Part shown: one piece after another, positions 7,736 to 19,100 of the stretch
How the letters are laid out: every line of letters begins with the position of its first letter
How positions within the stretch are numbered: position 1 is the first letter of the stretch
DNA from: Flavobacteriales bacterium
GTDB taxonomy: Bacteria; Bacteroidota; Bacteroidia; Flavobacteriales_F; PHOS-HE28
DNA length: 64,000 nucleotides
Reading direction: 5' to 3'
Assembly (NCBI GenBank): GCA_020635715.1
Contig: JACJZG010000003.1
Location: 1-64,000 of the forward strand
Notes under the pieces: generated by a model
What the model was told of the DNA's origin: nothing
Database searches by the model: none
What the model saw: the letters and a program-made list of their open reading frames with translations, nothing else
Made by a program: the position numbers and the translations under genes

Positions 7736-9055
7736 TCACCCTTTATAGAACAGCCATTTCCCCATCTCCTTCCAACTCGCCTTCTTGCCGTACATGAGGA
7801 TGCCGGTGCGGTAGATGCGGCCCGCCACCCAGGTGGTGAGGAGGAAGGTGCCGATGAGCAGGGCCATGCTCAGCATGAGCTGCCAGGCGGGGGCGCTGCC
7901 CATGGCCACGCGCACCATCATCACGATCGGACTGGTGAAGGGGATGATGCTGCTCCAGAAGACCGCCGGGCTGTCCGGGTTGTACACCGCCATCTGCGCG
8001 ATGATGATGGCCGCGACCATGGGTATGGTGACCGGGAACATGAACTGCTGGGTGTCGGTCTCGCTGTCCACCGCTGAACCGATCGCGGCGAGCAGGGAAC
8101 TGTAGAGCAGGTAGCCGCAGATGAAGTAGAAGAGGAAGACGCCGAGGATGAGCGGGATGTTCAGTTGACGCAACGGTCCCAACACCTGTTCCTGGTCGAA
8201 GTCGGCGGCATGGCCACCCTGTGCCTTCTCCAATTTGGCCTGCACCTCTGTTGTCATGCCCTGTTCGGCCAGTTGTTTCGCGTCGAACTTGTTGGCCGCT
8301 AACACGGCGGTGCCGGCGCCGAGCATGGTGGTGGTGATGATGATCCACAGGATGAACTGGATGAAGCCGACGAGGGCGATGCCCACGATCTTGCCCATCA
8401 TCAACTGGAATGGCTTCACGCTGCCGATCAGCACCTCCACGATGCGGTTCTGTTTCTCCTCCATCACGCCGCGCATGACTTGCACACCGTACATGAAGAT
8501 GAAGATGAACATGAAGTAGCCGAAGAAGAATCCGATGAGTGCGCGCTCCTGTGCGAAGGATTGCGTGTTCACCTCCTCGATGTCGAACTTCTTCAGGTCA
8601 AGCGGTTTCCTGACCCGGTCGTAGGCCTCCTTGTCGATGTTGGCGTCACGCAACTTCGCCTGTTCGATGGCCTTCTCGAGCTCGTTGCGGATGGTGTTCA
8701 TGGCGAACTCGCTCGGCAGCTTCTTGTAATAGAGGTCGGCCTGCGGCACGTTCAGCACGTTCGGAAGCAGGTTCACCCGCACGGTGTATGGGCTCGCCTT
8801 GAAGGCACTGTCCGTCCAGTTCTGTCCTTCCAGCAGGAACTTCACGTTGTCCGTGTCATTCAAGCGGGTGCCGATCACCCCTTCCTGGTCGATCACGAGC
8901 ACGTGCTGGATGGTCGCTTCCTGGGAGGCGAGGTACATGGTGAGCAGGATCCCGCCGGCGATGAGCACCGGGCCGAGGATCGTCATGATCAGGAAGCTCG
9001 GCTTGCGCACGCGGGTGATGAACTCGCGCCAGATGATGAGGTTGATCTTGTTCAT
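7736..9055 (-). CDS. ABC-2 type (NatB-like) transporter permease
   Basis: A 439-residue ABC-2 permease. An N-terminal membrane segment (FLIMTILGPVLIAGGILL, about residues 21-38) follows the typical IWREFITRVRKPSFL lead. A soluble extracytoplasmic domain covers about 45-175, and five or six further membrane segments fill the C-terminal half. This layout matches NatB/YhaP-like permeases, associated with sodium or small-molecule efflux; the substrate here cannot be read from sequence. It starts 26 nt after the ATPase gene and is almost certainly co-transcribed with it, so the two proteins should form the exporter together. A 201-residue open frame on the same strand in another phase is a codon-bias shadow. 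Confidence 0.88.
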   Translation of the reverse strand: MNKINLIIWREFITRVRKPSFLIMTILGPVLIAGGILLTMYLASQEATIQHVLVIDQEGVIGTRLNDTDNVKFLLEGQNWTDSAFKASPYTVRVNLLPNVLNVPQADLYYKKLPSEFAMNTIRNELEKAIEQAKLRDANIDKEAYDRVRKPLDLKKFDIEEVNTQSFAQERALIGFFFGYFMFIFIFMYGVQVMRGVMEEKQNRIVEVLIGSVKPFQLMMGKIVGIALVGFIQFILWIIITTTMLGAGTAVLAANKFDAKQLAEQGMTTEVQAKLEKAQGGHAADFDQEQVLGPLRQLNIPLILGVFLFYFICGYLLYSSLLAAIGSAVDSETDTQQFMFPVTIPMVAAIIIAQMAVYNPDSPAVFWSSIIPFTSPIVMMVRVAMGSAPAWQLMLSMALLIGTFLLTTWVAGRIYRTGILMYGKKASWKEMGKWLFYKG

Positions 9056-9081
9056 GGGGTCGGTCAGGCTTCGGCCGTTCG

Positions 9082-10023
9082 CTATTCGGTCATGCCTGCG
9101 GTCACGCTGGCCGGTTCGGTCTCGCTCACCACCCGGATGAAAATGTCGTGCATGCGGGGGATCTCTTCCTGCACCCCGCGCACTTCCACAGCGGGCAGGA
9201 GCTGGCGCAGTACATCGTTCACCGTGCTTCCCTTGGAGAGGCGGATGCGCGCGGTGCCGTGTTCCCCTTCCTCCTTCGAGCTCACGAGCTCCCCGGTGAA
9301 GGAGAGGGCGTTGGCGAGGGCCACGCGGTTACCGGTGTAATCCACCTGGAAGATGTTCTGCGCGTAGCGGCGCCGGATCTCGCGCACATTGCCATGCAGC
9401 ATCAACCGGGCATGGTCGATCAGGCCGATGCTGTCGCATAGCTCCTCCACGCTCGGCATGCTGTGGGTGCTCAGCATCACCGTAACGCCCTGGTCACGCA
9501 GGGCCAGGATCTCGGTGCGCACCAGCTCAGCGTTGATGGGGTCGAAGCCGCTGAACGGTTCATCCAGGATCAGGAGTTTCGGTTCGTGCAGGATGGTGGT
9601 GATGAACTGCACCTTCTGGGCCATGCCCTTGCTCAGCTCTTCCACCTTCTTGTTCCACCAGCTGCCCATGTCCCAGCGCTCAAAGCGTTCCTTCAGGCGC
9701 TTGGTGGCCTCGGCCTTGCTCAGGCCTTTCAGGCGGGCGAGGTAGAGCGCCTGTTCACCCACTTTCATCTTCTTGTACAGGCCGCGTTCCTCCGGCAGGT
9801 AGCCCATGTGGGCCACATCGGCATCGGTCATCGGACGGCCGTTCATGAGGATGCGTCCTTCGTCCGGTCCGGTGATGCGGGTGATGATGCGGATGAGGGT
9901 GGTCTTGCCGGCGCCGTTCGGTCCGAGCAGGCCGAAGACCTTGCCTTCCGGCACGGTGAGGCTGACGGCCTCCAGGGCGGTATGGTCTCCGAATCGTTTG
10001 GTGATGCCTTGTGCTTCGATCAT
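9082..10023 (-). CDS. ABC transporter ATP-binding protein (NatA-like)
   Basis: A 313-residue ATPase that powers the adjacent permease. It has Walker A GLLGPNGAGKTT (about 32-43), the Q-loop region YLPEERGLY, an ABC signature in the variant form ELSKGMAQKVQ (about 129-139), Walker B LLILDEPFSGFDP and the switch histidine in STHSM. YLPEERGLY with LSKGM is typical of the NatA/YhaQ branch. The roughly 80 C-terminal residues after the nucleotide-binding domain form the usual DUF4162-like tail. It is the first gene of a four-gene minus-strand run (ATPase, permease, Ppx-like, YitT). Confidence 0.9.
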   Translation of the reverse strand: MIEAQGITKRFGDHTALEAVSLTVPEGKVFGLLGPNGAGKTTLIRIITRITGPDEGRILMNGRPMTDADVAHMGYLPEERGLYKKMKVGEQALYLARLKGLSKAEATKRLKERFERWDMGSWWNKKVEELSKGMAQKVQFITTILHEPKLLILDEPFSGFDPINAELVRTEILALRDQGVTVMLSTHSMPSVEELCDSIGLIDHARLMLHGNVREIRRRYAQNIFQVDYTGNRVALANALSFTGELVSSKEEGEHGTARIRLSKGSTVNDVLRQLLPAVEVRGVQEEIPRMHDIFIRVVSETEPASVTAGMTE

Positions 10024-10052
10024 GGTGGGCTTGCGTACAGACTGGTGGGTGG

Positions 10053-10060
10053 CGAAGGTA
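10053..10060 (-). promoter_or_regulatory. Putative -7 box for the ABC transporter run
   Basis: The minus strand reads TACCTTCG, 29 nt upstream of the ATPase start codon. The same octamer precedes atpD, the thiamine-receptor leader and the Rieske-like gene in this window. No good -33 TTG is visible. Confidence 0.4.
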
Positions 10061-10136
10061 GAAGCCTTCGTTTGCCGAGGACAGCCGCTCGCACGACCTG
10101 ACGACCGATGCTGTGATCCTTGCAGGGGCCATAGCA

Positions 10137-10180
10137 GGGAACCCCGCCCATCCGCCGTGCGGCGGATGAGCGGGGTTCCC
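10137..10180 (-). terminator. Nested hairpin downstream of giant surface protein 1
   Basis: An 11-bp perfect outer stem (GGGAACCCCGC with GCGGGGTTCCC) encloses an 8-bp inner stem (CATCCGCC with GGCGGATG), separated by one C/A mismatch, with a 4-nt loop. It sits 18 nt beyond the stop codon. No uridine run follows, so it may be a processing or stability element rather than a simple intrinsic terminator. A close relative lies at 27044-27087. Confidence 0.6.
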
Positions 10181-10198
10181 CTTCGGTTCGGTCTTCTC

Positions 10199-13100
10199 TT
10201 ACGGCTGGATCACCAGTCGCTCGGTGTAGGTCTTGTCGCCAGCGATGATGTTGACCATGTACATACCACTGGAGAGATCGCCGTTCAGTTCGAGGTTCGT
10301 CTTCACGAAGCCGTCCTGTACCGCGATGGTGCGTGCCATCACACGCTTTCCGGTGAGATCGTACACGTCCACGTTCACCGTGTTGACTCCTTCCTCGACA
10401 CGGCTCAGGCTCAGGAAGAGCTGGTCACCGCGGTTCGGGTTCGGGTACATCGTGAAGCTGGCGTCACCCTGGGTCACCAAGTTGCTGCCACCACCGTTGA
10501 CGGTGCTGCAGGGGTTGATGGTCACCAGGCACACCTTGCCCCACGGCTGGGTGTCGGCACAAGCGGCGGCTTCGCTGGATGTGGCCGGACCGAAGCACCA
10601 GGTGGCACCACCGTCCAGGCTCACACGCACATCCACCTCATACGTCTTGTTGCACTGCAGCAGCGTACCGGTGGTCCAGTTCAGCACCATGCGGGCGCTG
10701 GTCTGTGGCGGACGCACGATGCAGACGTTCTCACCCGTGATGCGGAAACGGAACTGGTAACGCACCATGTTGCTCGCCACGGTCGGTACCGGCTGCGGCG
10801 GATCGGCATAGATGCGGTTGTTCGGGTTGCTCGCGCCGCCGAAGTCCCGGGTGACGCCACAGCTGTAGTCGCTCGTGTTCGCTGGGTCATCCTGGAGTTC
10901 CACACGGGGGCATGCAGCCAGCGCGGGATCCAGCTTGAAGAGGCAGGCTGGGCCGAAGTTCTGGTTCACACCGGCCGCACGGCCGCGCACGCGCACGTTC
11001 AACAGGATGTTGGACGGGATGTGCGGGGTAGCCACACTGTTCGTCCAGCCGTTCACCTTGAAGTGGCAAGCGCGAGTCGCTCCGGTACCGAAGCCGTCGC
11101 TGGTGGCGTGGCTGCGGAAGCGGCGGAAGCTGTAGCTGCCGTTCGGGTCAAAGAACCAGAACTCATAGCCGCTGGTGGTGTTGGTCACGCCGTACTGCGC
11201 TGTCACGGCCGCATCGGCATGGCACACGATGAACTTGTTGTTCACCCAGTCCAGTTTGTCGCAGCTGCTCCATAGCGGTGTAACGGTTCCTATCGGCAGG
11301 CAGAACGATCCCCCGTTGGCGATCGCGCTGACCGAGCCGCTGGAGTAGTTGTTCGTGTTATCGATGATACGCTGGCCCATGCCGCTGGTACGCAGTTCGT
11401 AACCACCTGTGGTCATGCCATCACCGGCGCTGTCAAGGACGCGCAGACGATAGCAGCCGTTGGGCAGGCACATAGCCTGGGTACCGATGCTGTTGGCGGG
11501 GATCGGGTCCGCACCGCTCAGCACGGTCATGGTACCGGCCTCGTTCAGGATCTGCCAGCTCACCTGGCCCGGGTTCATGTCGTTCTGGAACTCCAGGTTC
11601 AGGCCGTTGGCCGAGCAGGTCGGTGAGGTCGTACCGCAGCGTACCGTGAGGTTGAAGGTTCCGACGTTGGTCAGGTAACCGGTCACGTAGATGTAGTAGG
11701 TCGTACCAGCCGTGCTCGTCCAGGACGTGCTGCTGGATACACCACCACCACAGACACCAGCACCGCCCGTCCCGGTATCATCATCGTTCCCGTTCACGCA
11801 GGTGAAGGCCCCGCAGCTGCCGGTGAAGATGCCGATCTTGGTATCATAGGAGGCGCCGCACAGGCTGGCCGTCATCGGACCGCCCCAACCCTGTACGGTG
11901 TACCACACACCACCAGCGGTGCTGAGGTCGGTGATGCAGGTTCCCGGGTTGCCGGTGTTCGAGCTGCCCAGGGTGCTGCCGGCCGTCAAGCTGTTGCAGG
12001 TCACTGCGATCGCGTTCGCGCACAGGTCGTTCGCGGGCGGTGAGGTCACGCACACATTGAAGGTGGTGTTCTGTCCGCTCGTCGCCGTGTTGGTGTATAC
12101 GCGGACGTAGTACGTATTGCCTGGTACGAGGCCGCTCACGTTCGCACTGGAGGTCGCGCTCGTTGCGCCGCACCCGATGTTGGTCAAGGTACCGCAGCTG
12201 CCATTGTACACCGCGAGGTTCATGGACGTCACGCTGCCGGCCACTCCGTTGAGCGAAACGGTATGCGAGGTGCCTGCGGCGACGAATGAGAACCACACGT
12301 CGTCATCGGCTGTGCCCGAGCACGGGGTTACGGCCCCGGCAGAGGCTGTTGCACCGAACACGGTCCCGAAGGTCTGGTTCGAGCAGGTCGAGCCGAGGTT
12401 GACCGGCAGGTTCAATGCACCGGCGCACTCATCATTGGCAGGCGGGCCAGGAGGCGGCGTGGTCACGCACACGTTGAAGGTGGTGCTCACAGCCGTGCTT
12501 CCGAAGCTGTACACGCGGAAATAGTACGTGTTGCCTGCCACCAGGGCTGGTGTGGTGTAGGTGTTCACCGTCGCACATGACATGTGAACGAACGAACCGC
12601 ATGTTCCATCGAACAACTGCATGTACAGCGTGGTCGTGGGCGCGATGCTGCTCAGTGTGATGATGTGCTGGGTGGCGGTCGCCGTGAAGCGGTACCACAC
12701 GTCATCGTTCACCGTGCCGGAGCATGGCGATACGGCCAGTCCGGAGTTCGTGGCGCTCTGCAACGTTCCTGCGGTCTGCGCGCTGCATGTGAGGCCAGCA
12801 CTGACAGGCAGGTTCACCGCACCTGCGCACTCGTCGTTGGCGGGCGGCGGCGGCGGCGTGCTGATGCAGATGTTGAACGTGCTGGTCTGGCCAGTCGTCG
12901 ATGTCCAGGTATACACACGAACGTAGTAGGTGGCACCTATGGTAAGACCTTGTACCGTCGCGCTTTCCGGATCGCTGCAAAGCACATTGGAAAGTGCTCC
13001 ACATGTACCACCGTATACCGCGAAGTACATGTCCGAGGTCGAACCAGCCAGGTTGTTCAGGGAAACAACGTGTGAGGTGTTCGTGGCCACGAAGCTGTAC

Positions 13101-16100
13101 CATACGTCGTCGTCAGCCGTTCCCGAGCATGGCGAGGTGGCCTGCGCGGACGCCGTAGCGGCGAGGATGGTCCCGCTGGTCTGAGCGCTGCAGGTCAGGC
13201 TCGGGTTCACGGTCAGAGCGATGGCACCAGCGCATTCATCGTTCGCCGGAGGCAGTGGCGGGGTGCTCACACAGATGCTGAACGTGCCCGGGTTGTCATT
13301 GCCGTATTCCCAGCAGCGGATGAAGATCGTGGAACCCACGGTCAAGCCGGTCCGGCTGATGTACGACATCAGGCCGTTCACGCTATCGTCATCATCACAC
13401 TCGATCGCTGTCATCGTACCTGTGCAGGTGTTGTCGCTGGAACTGTAGATCTCCATGCCCAGGTCGAGGATGACGCCGGTGTTGGAATCGAAGTTCAGCG
13501 CCCCACCGGCGGGTACGACCACCTTGAACCACACATCGCCACCCGCATAGCTCGCGCAGGACGGGGTGGGTTGGCCGGCCGTGGCCGTGGCTGACGAGGT
13601 GGTGTATTGGGTGAACACGCAGGAGGTGCCCACGTTGAGGGTGATGGCACCGCAGGGGTCATCGTTGACCGGCGGCGGAGGAGGTGTCGTCACACAAACG
13701 TTGAAGGTCGTCGTCTGTCCACCGGTCGCCGTGTTGGTGTACACACGCACATGGTACGTGGCACCGATCGTCAGTCCGGCGATGGTCGTTGAGGACGTGC
13801 TGCTGCTTGGGCCGCAACCGATGTTGGTGAAGGTTCCACAAACACCACTGTACACCGCGAAGTTCATGGTGGTCACGCTGCCAGCAACGGTGTTCAGGGA
13901 GATGGTGTGGCTGGTGTTCGTGGCGACGAACTTGTACCACACATCATCATCCGCGGTACCAAGGCAGGGCGTCACGGCCTGGCCGGTGGTGGAAGATGCG
14001 GTGGCGCCCAGCACGGTACCGGCGGTCTGCGCGGTGCAGCTCGTGCCAGAGTTCACCGTCAGTGTTATCGCTCCGGCGCAGCTATCGTTCGCAGGCGGTG
14101 CAGGCGGTGCCTGGATGCTGAAGGTGCCGGTACACGGGCTGTTCGGGGTCGGCCATGTGTCGAACCAGATGTAGTAGGTCGTTCCCGCCACCATGTTGAC
14201 CTGCAGGGCCTGCGTGGTCGCAGAGCTTCCAACGGAACCTACGCACACGCCGCCGTTCGTTGGGCAGGCGCCGGAGTAGACGAAGATCGCGCTCCAAGCC
14301 TGTCCCGAGTACGTGATGTTCTGAAGGCCAGTGGCAGTAGCCGTGTACGTGTAGAGCGCTTCCTGCCCGCCCTTGTAGTTGTTCGAAGCAGCACCACAAA
14401 CGGTCGGTACGTTCGTCGCGTTCAATAGACCCGGCAATGCCGCTGTGCTGCACACGAGTGACTGGTTGCTCACCGGGATGCTCGGGATGTTGATCGCCCC
14501 ATTGCACTCATAGCCGGCCACTTCCGCGGAGATGCACACCGAGAAGGTGCCCGCACCAGCAGCCGTGGTGAAGAAGCGGATCCAGTATTCTCCCTGCGGA
14601 GCGTTCACGATGATCGGGCCGGTGGTCACGTCGGCGACGCAATATCCGGTGAGCGGCGTGCCGCATGCGCTGAACAACTGAGCGCCTACAACGGTCGCCG
14701 TACCATCCGTAACGGTGAGGATGGGTTCGGCGAAGCCGACCGTGTTGATATGGTACCATACATCCTGAACGGGGGTGGCACCGCAGGTCGGGGCCGCACC
14801 GGTCATATCGGCACCACGCGTCGTTCCGATCACGGCGTTCGCCGGACAGCTGGCCGGGGTGTTCACTGTGAGGTCGATGGCGTTCACGCACTGGTCGTTG
14901 GCCGGTGGGCAGAGGTTGAAGGGTACCGTGAAGTTGGTGGCCACCGGGTTGTTGCAGATCGACTGTCCGGCCTGGTCCTCGTGGAGGAGGGTCACATCGA
15001 TGTCCGTGTTCAACGGGAAGGTACCAAGGAGGTAGTATTCGCCACCGGGCAGGCCGGTCACATCGGGCTGAGCCACGTTGTTCACGTAGAGGCGATAACC
15101 AACGGTCGCAGGGGGTTCACCCGTGTTCGCATCGATGCCGTTGTCAATGATACCCACGTAGGCGTTGAATGTCGGCTCCGGTATCGCACCGCAATCCACC
15201 TCCGGGAAACCGTTCTCGTTCGGGTCCGCGGTCACGAAGCCGGAAGGCTCAACGCAACCACCACAGCGGGCCTGGAAGACCCAAGGTGCGGTCTGGCCAC
15301 CATCGAAGCAGCTGTTGCTCGCCCCCGAGTTGATGCTCATGGAGAGCGTACTGCCGATACTGGTCACCAGGATGCCGTCGAGCGTACCGGACAAGGTGGG
15401 ATAGGTCGCGTGGGGCGTACCGCCGACCGCACCTTCCCAGAGGAGGATGTTGTCGTTCACGTCCATGCTTCCGCTCACGAACTTCAGGGCTACGGTACCG
15501 CCCGGGTTTGTGAAGGTCCAGTTGCGGCCATCCGAGTTCTTGTAGCAATAGGTGTAGTTCAGGGCTGGTGCCGAGCAGTTGAGCTGGATCGGGCAGGCCG
15601 AACCGAAACTGCCCAGGTTCTGCACGCAGCCAGCGTTCGCCAGTGAAATGCTCACGTTGGACGAATCGGCGATCGCAGGCAACGGAGTGCTCGGAGCGGT
15701 GAACGCTATCGGGGTCTGAGCGACGCCGTCGACCGTATAGTTGATGGTTCCTGAAGGAAGTGTCGCCTCGTTCACCGTGATCACGAAGTTGTCGCCGGGG
15801 CAGTTGTCCGCGATCGAAACGGTCGCGTTGGGCTGCTGGCAGATCGAGATCGTGTAGTCCTCGGTCTCCCCATAGGTGACCGACCCGCAAGGAACGGGTA
15901 CCGTGTTGTACATGAGGCGTACGCGCATCCGCTTGGAACCGATGGACACCGAAGCCGGCACGACGATGTTCGAAGCGATCGAGCCGGAAGCAGCGCTCAG
16001 ATTCACCTGGAGTTCGTTCGCGTCGTCGAAGTCGAGGTCGCCGTTCCAGTCCACCCACACGGCGATCGTGTCTCCCGTGTAGATCGGAGCGATGGTGACG

Positions 16101-19100
16101 CTGATCGGGTAGGATTGGCCCGCCTGCATGCTAGCCACCTGGCTCGTGAAGTCGCTGTACAGGGGCGCTCCAGGGCTGGTGGTCGTGTTGTTGATGTTGC
16201 CGACGGTCACGTTCGTGATCAGTTCATCGACCGTGGTATGCGTTGCGGAGCAATAGCCGGTGAAGAAGTTGGGAGCAGCGGCCCAGGCGCTGAGGTCGGA
16301 GCCACCGCAGTTGCTCCGGACCCACGAGTAGATCGTGGCGTTGGCCGGCAGTCCGGAGATGGCCTGGCTCGTGCCTGTGATGTTGCTGATGGTCGGCGCT
16401 GTTGCACAGACCGGGGCGGTCGCGCTGGTGCTCCAGTACAACTGATAGCTGCCCGGGCTGGAGACTGACGCCGTCCAGCTTACGACACCGCTGGTCGTGC
16501 TGGTGGGCGAAGAGGTCAATGCCGTAGGTGCTACGCAGGTCGCGCTGGCCAGGTTGAAACTGCGTACGGCGCAGGGCTGGTTGCTGGCCACACCGGCCGT
16601 GTTCGACGGCACGACGGTCCAGTACCACACATCACATGCGTTGTAAGGGCTCGGTACGAAATCGTAGTTCGTGACGTTCACCGTTGCCGTTGGGGTCATC
16701 TGCGGCGGAGGGTTCGTCAAGCTCACGTATACCGCATAGCTCGTGGCACCGTTCGCTGCGTTCCACGTCAGTGGCACCGGGTTCGTTGAAACCGTGGCGC
16801 CGTTGGCCGGGCTGCTGAGCGTGGCACAGACGGGCGCGACCATGGAGCGGCAGATGGTGAAGGCACCGGAGCCACCGATACCACCGGCCGCGTGGTACAC
16901 ACGGACGAAGTAGGTGTTCCCCGCCACCCAGGGACCGCTGTACGTTTCAGCACCTGCAGTGCTCGTCGCGTTCTGGCAGGTCACCTGCGTCAGGGTACCC
17001 GAGCAGCTGTTGTCGCTGGAGCTGTAGATCGCCATGGCTGCATTGAAGCCGGAGCCGCTCTGAAGGGTGATCACGTCACCCGTGGTCGTTGCGGTGAAGG
17101 AGTACCATACGTCCACGAGGCTGCCCGTTCCGCAGGTCGGGGCAGGGGTCGTGGTGCTCGCGGTCGCCGAGAGCGTGGATCCGCTCAACGGGCTGCATGG
17201 CACCACCATGGGCAGGTTCGCCGAACCGCAGATGTCGTCGTTGGCAGGAGGCGGTACCACTTCGCTGAGGCAGAGGCTGAACTCGCCGCTGCTGGCGCCA
17301 ACGGTGGCACCGTTGTGGAAGATCCGCACGTAATAGGTGCCAGCAGGCAATGCCGTGGCCACATGGCTTTCGATCAGACCAACGCCTGTGGCATTCACGC
17401 AAGCGATGTTCGTGGTTCCATCACTGCCGATGAGCTGTAGTACACCGTCATAGCTCGGCGAGCAACGCAGGCGAAGGGTGTAGTCGGAGATGCCGCTTGC
17501 GGTGAATTTGAACCAGACGTCATCATCCTCGTTCCCTGCGGTCGTGGAGCAACCATTGATGCCAAGACCTGAGTCGGTGGCGCCAAGGCTGGTGAAATAG
17601 GTGCCACAGAAGGTGGTGCAAGGAGCAGGGTAGGCCGTGAGTGTGATGGCGTTGCCACTGTTATCGTTCGCAGGCACAGGTACGGCCGGTGTGGAGGTAG
17701 GACCCGTATAGACGCCCGGCGTGAAGGTGAACTTGCTGAAGCAAGCAGGCATACCCACGCAAGTGCCGGGATCACTCGCTGCGAAGTGGTTCGTCACGCG
17801 GGTGATGGTTTGCATCCCGAAACGGTCTGCACCGGTGGTTCCCGCCGGGTTGGAACCGTTGTAACCGATGCTGTGAGAAGAGGTCCAGGCCGTGTTCGTG
17901 GTGTTGTAGGTCCCATCGTATCCCTGGAAGTCACCATACACGTATTCGATCACGTTGGATCCTTCGTACAGGCGCACCTGGAAATTCATGTTCGGACCGG
18001 GGATGTTGTAGCGTTCCAGGCCAGCCCATTCCATCACGATGACCGCTGAACCACTGCCGAGTGTGCCGATCACCTGATAGCGCGCGCAGAGGTCGCGGTT
18101 CGCGTAGGATTGACCGGTGAATACGAGGTCATCCCAGAACGGGGCAAGCACCCGGTTCTGGATGGTGCTTGTGAGGGAGTTGCTGAACGCGGTGGAGGTA
18201 TTGGCCGTGTTGAACGTCATCCAGCCGTTGGAGCACATCTGGAAGCCGGTGACCAGGTTGCCCTGGTAGCGGAAGGTGGTCCCGGCCAGGCTCTGGGTCG
18301 TAGAGGTGTTGTCGTCACCATTGCTCGCTACCTGCCATCCGGAAAGTGGAAGACCACTGCCGCCATTGGCGGGCATGATGGAGTTCCAGGTCGCGCCGGT
18401 CGTGTAGGTCACATCGAAGGTGCAGAAGATCACCGAGGCGGTGCAGACGTTGGAGGAGACATCCGTGCCACCCCCATTGGCGCAGGTGATGCGCATCCGA
18501 TAGTAGGTGGTGGTGGTCAGGACCGGAGTCGTGTAGGTGGTGGTGGTGGCACCGGAACCGCCTGTGACGTTGGTCCAACCGCTTACACCATCAGCGGACT
18601 GTTCCCATTGGAAGCTGAGCTGCGTGGCACCTGTGGTGAAGCCGGTGGCAGAGATGACCGAGCCTGCGGTGGCCGTATTGCATTGGGTGGTCGCAGCGGT
18701 CACTGTACCGGCGACGGGGGTTCCAGCACAGGGGCTGGTGATCTGGAAGTTATCCACTCCGATGTCCGTGCCGCCGAAGTCGGACGTGGCCCTGAGACGG
18801 ATGACAGTGGTGGCCGAGGTGCTCGTGATCGTCCTGCTGACCTGGGTCCAGGTCGCAGCAGTGGTCAGGATGGCACCCAGACGGATGAAGTTCGCGCCAC
18901 CATCCGTACTCTGTAGAATGGTGAGACTATCCCCTCCGGATGTATTGATGTAATCGAAGGCAAGACCATTGCTTCCGCTACCGGCGGTCATGTCGATGTA
19001 GAAGTCCAGATTGCCCTTTGATCCACTGGAGGAGTTGAACGAATGGAAGCGCGCGCTGAATGCGCCTTGGGAGAATACCGGAGAATAAGCGCCGGAGGTG

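Noticed and set aside
11640..14930. Possible CRISPR or DNA tandem repeat
   Set aside because: The period is 400-430 nt, copies are diverged, and the pattern is explained by protein domains in one open frame.
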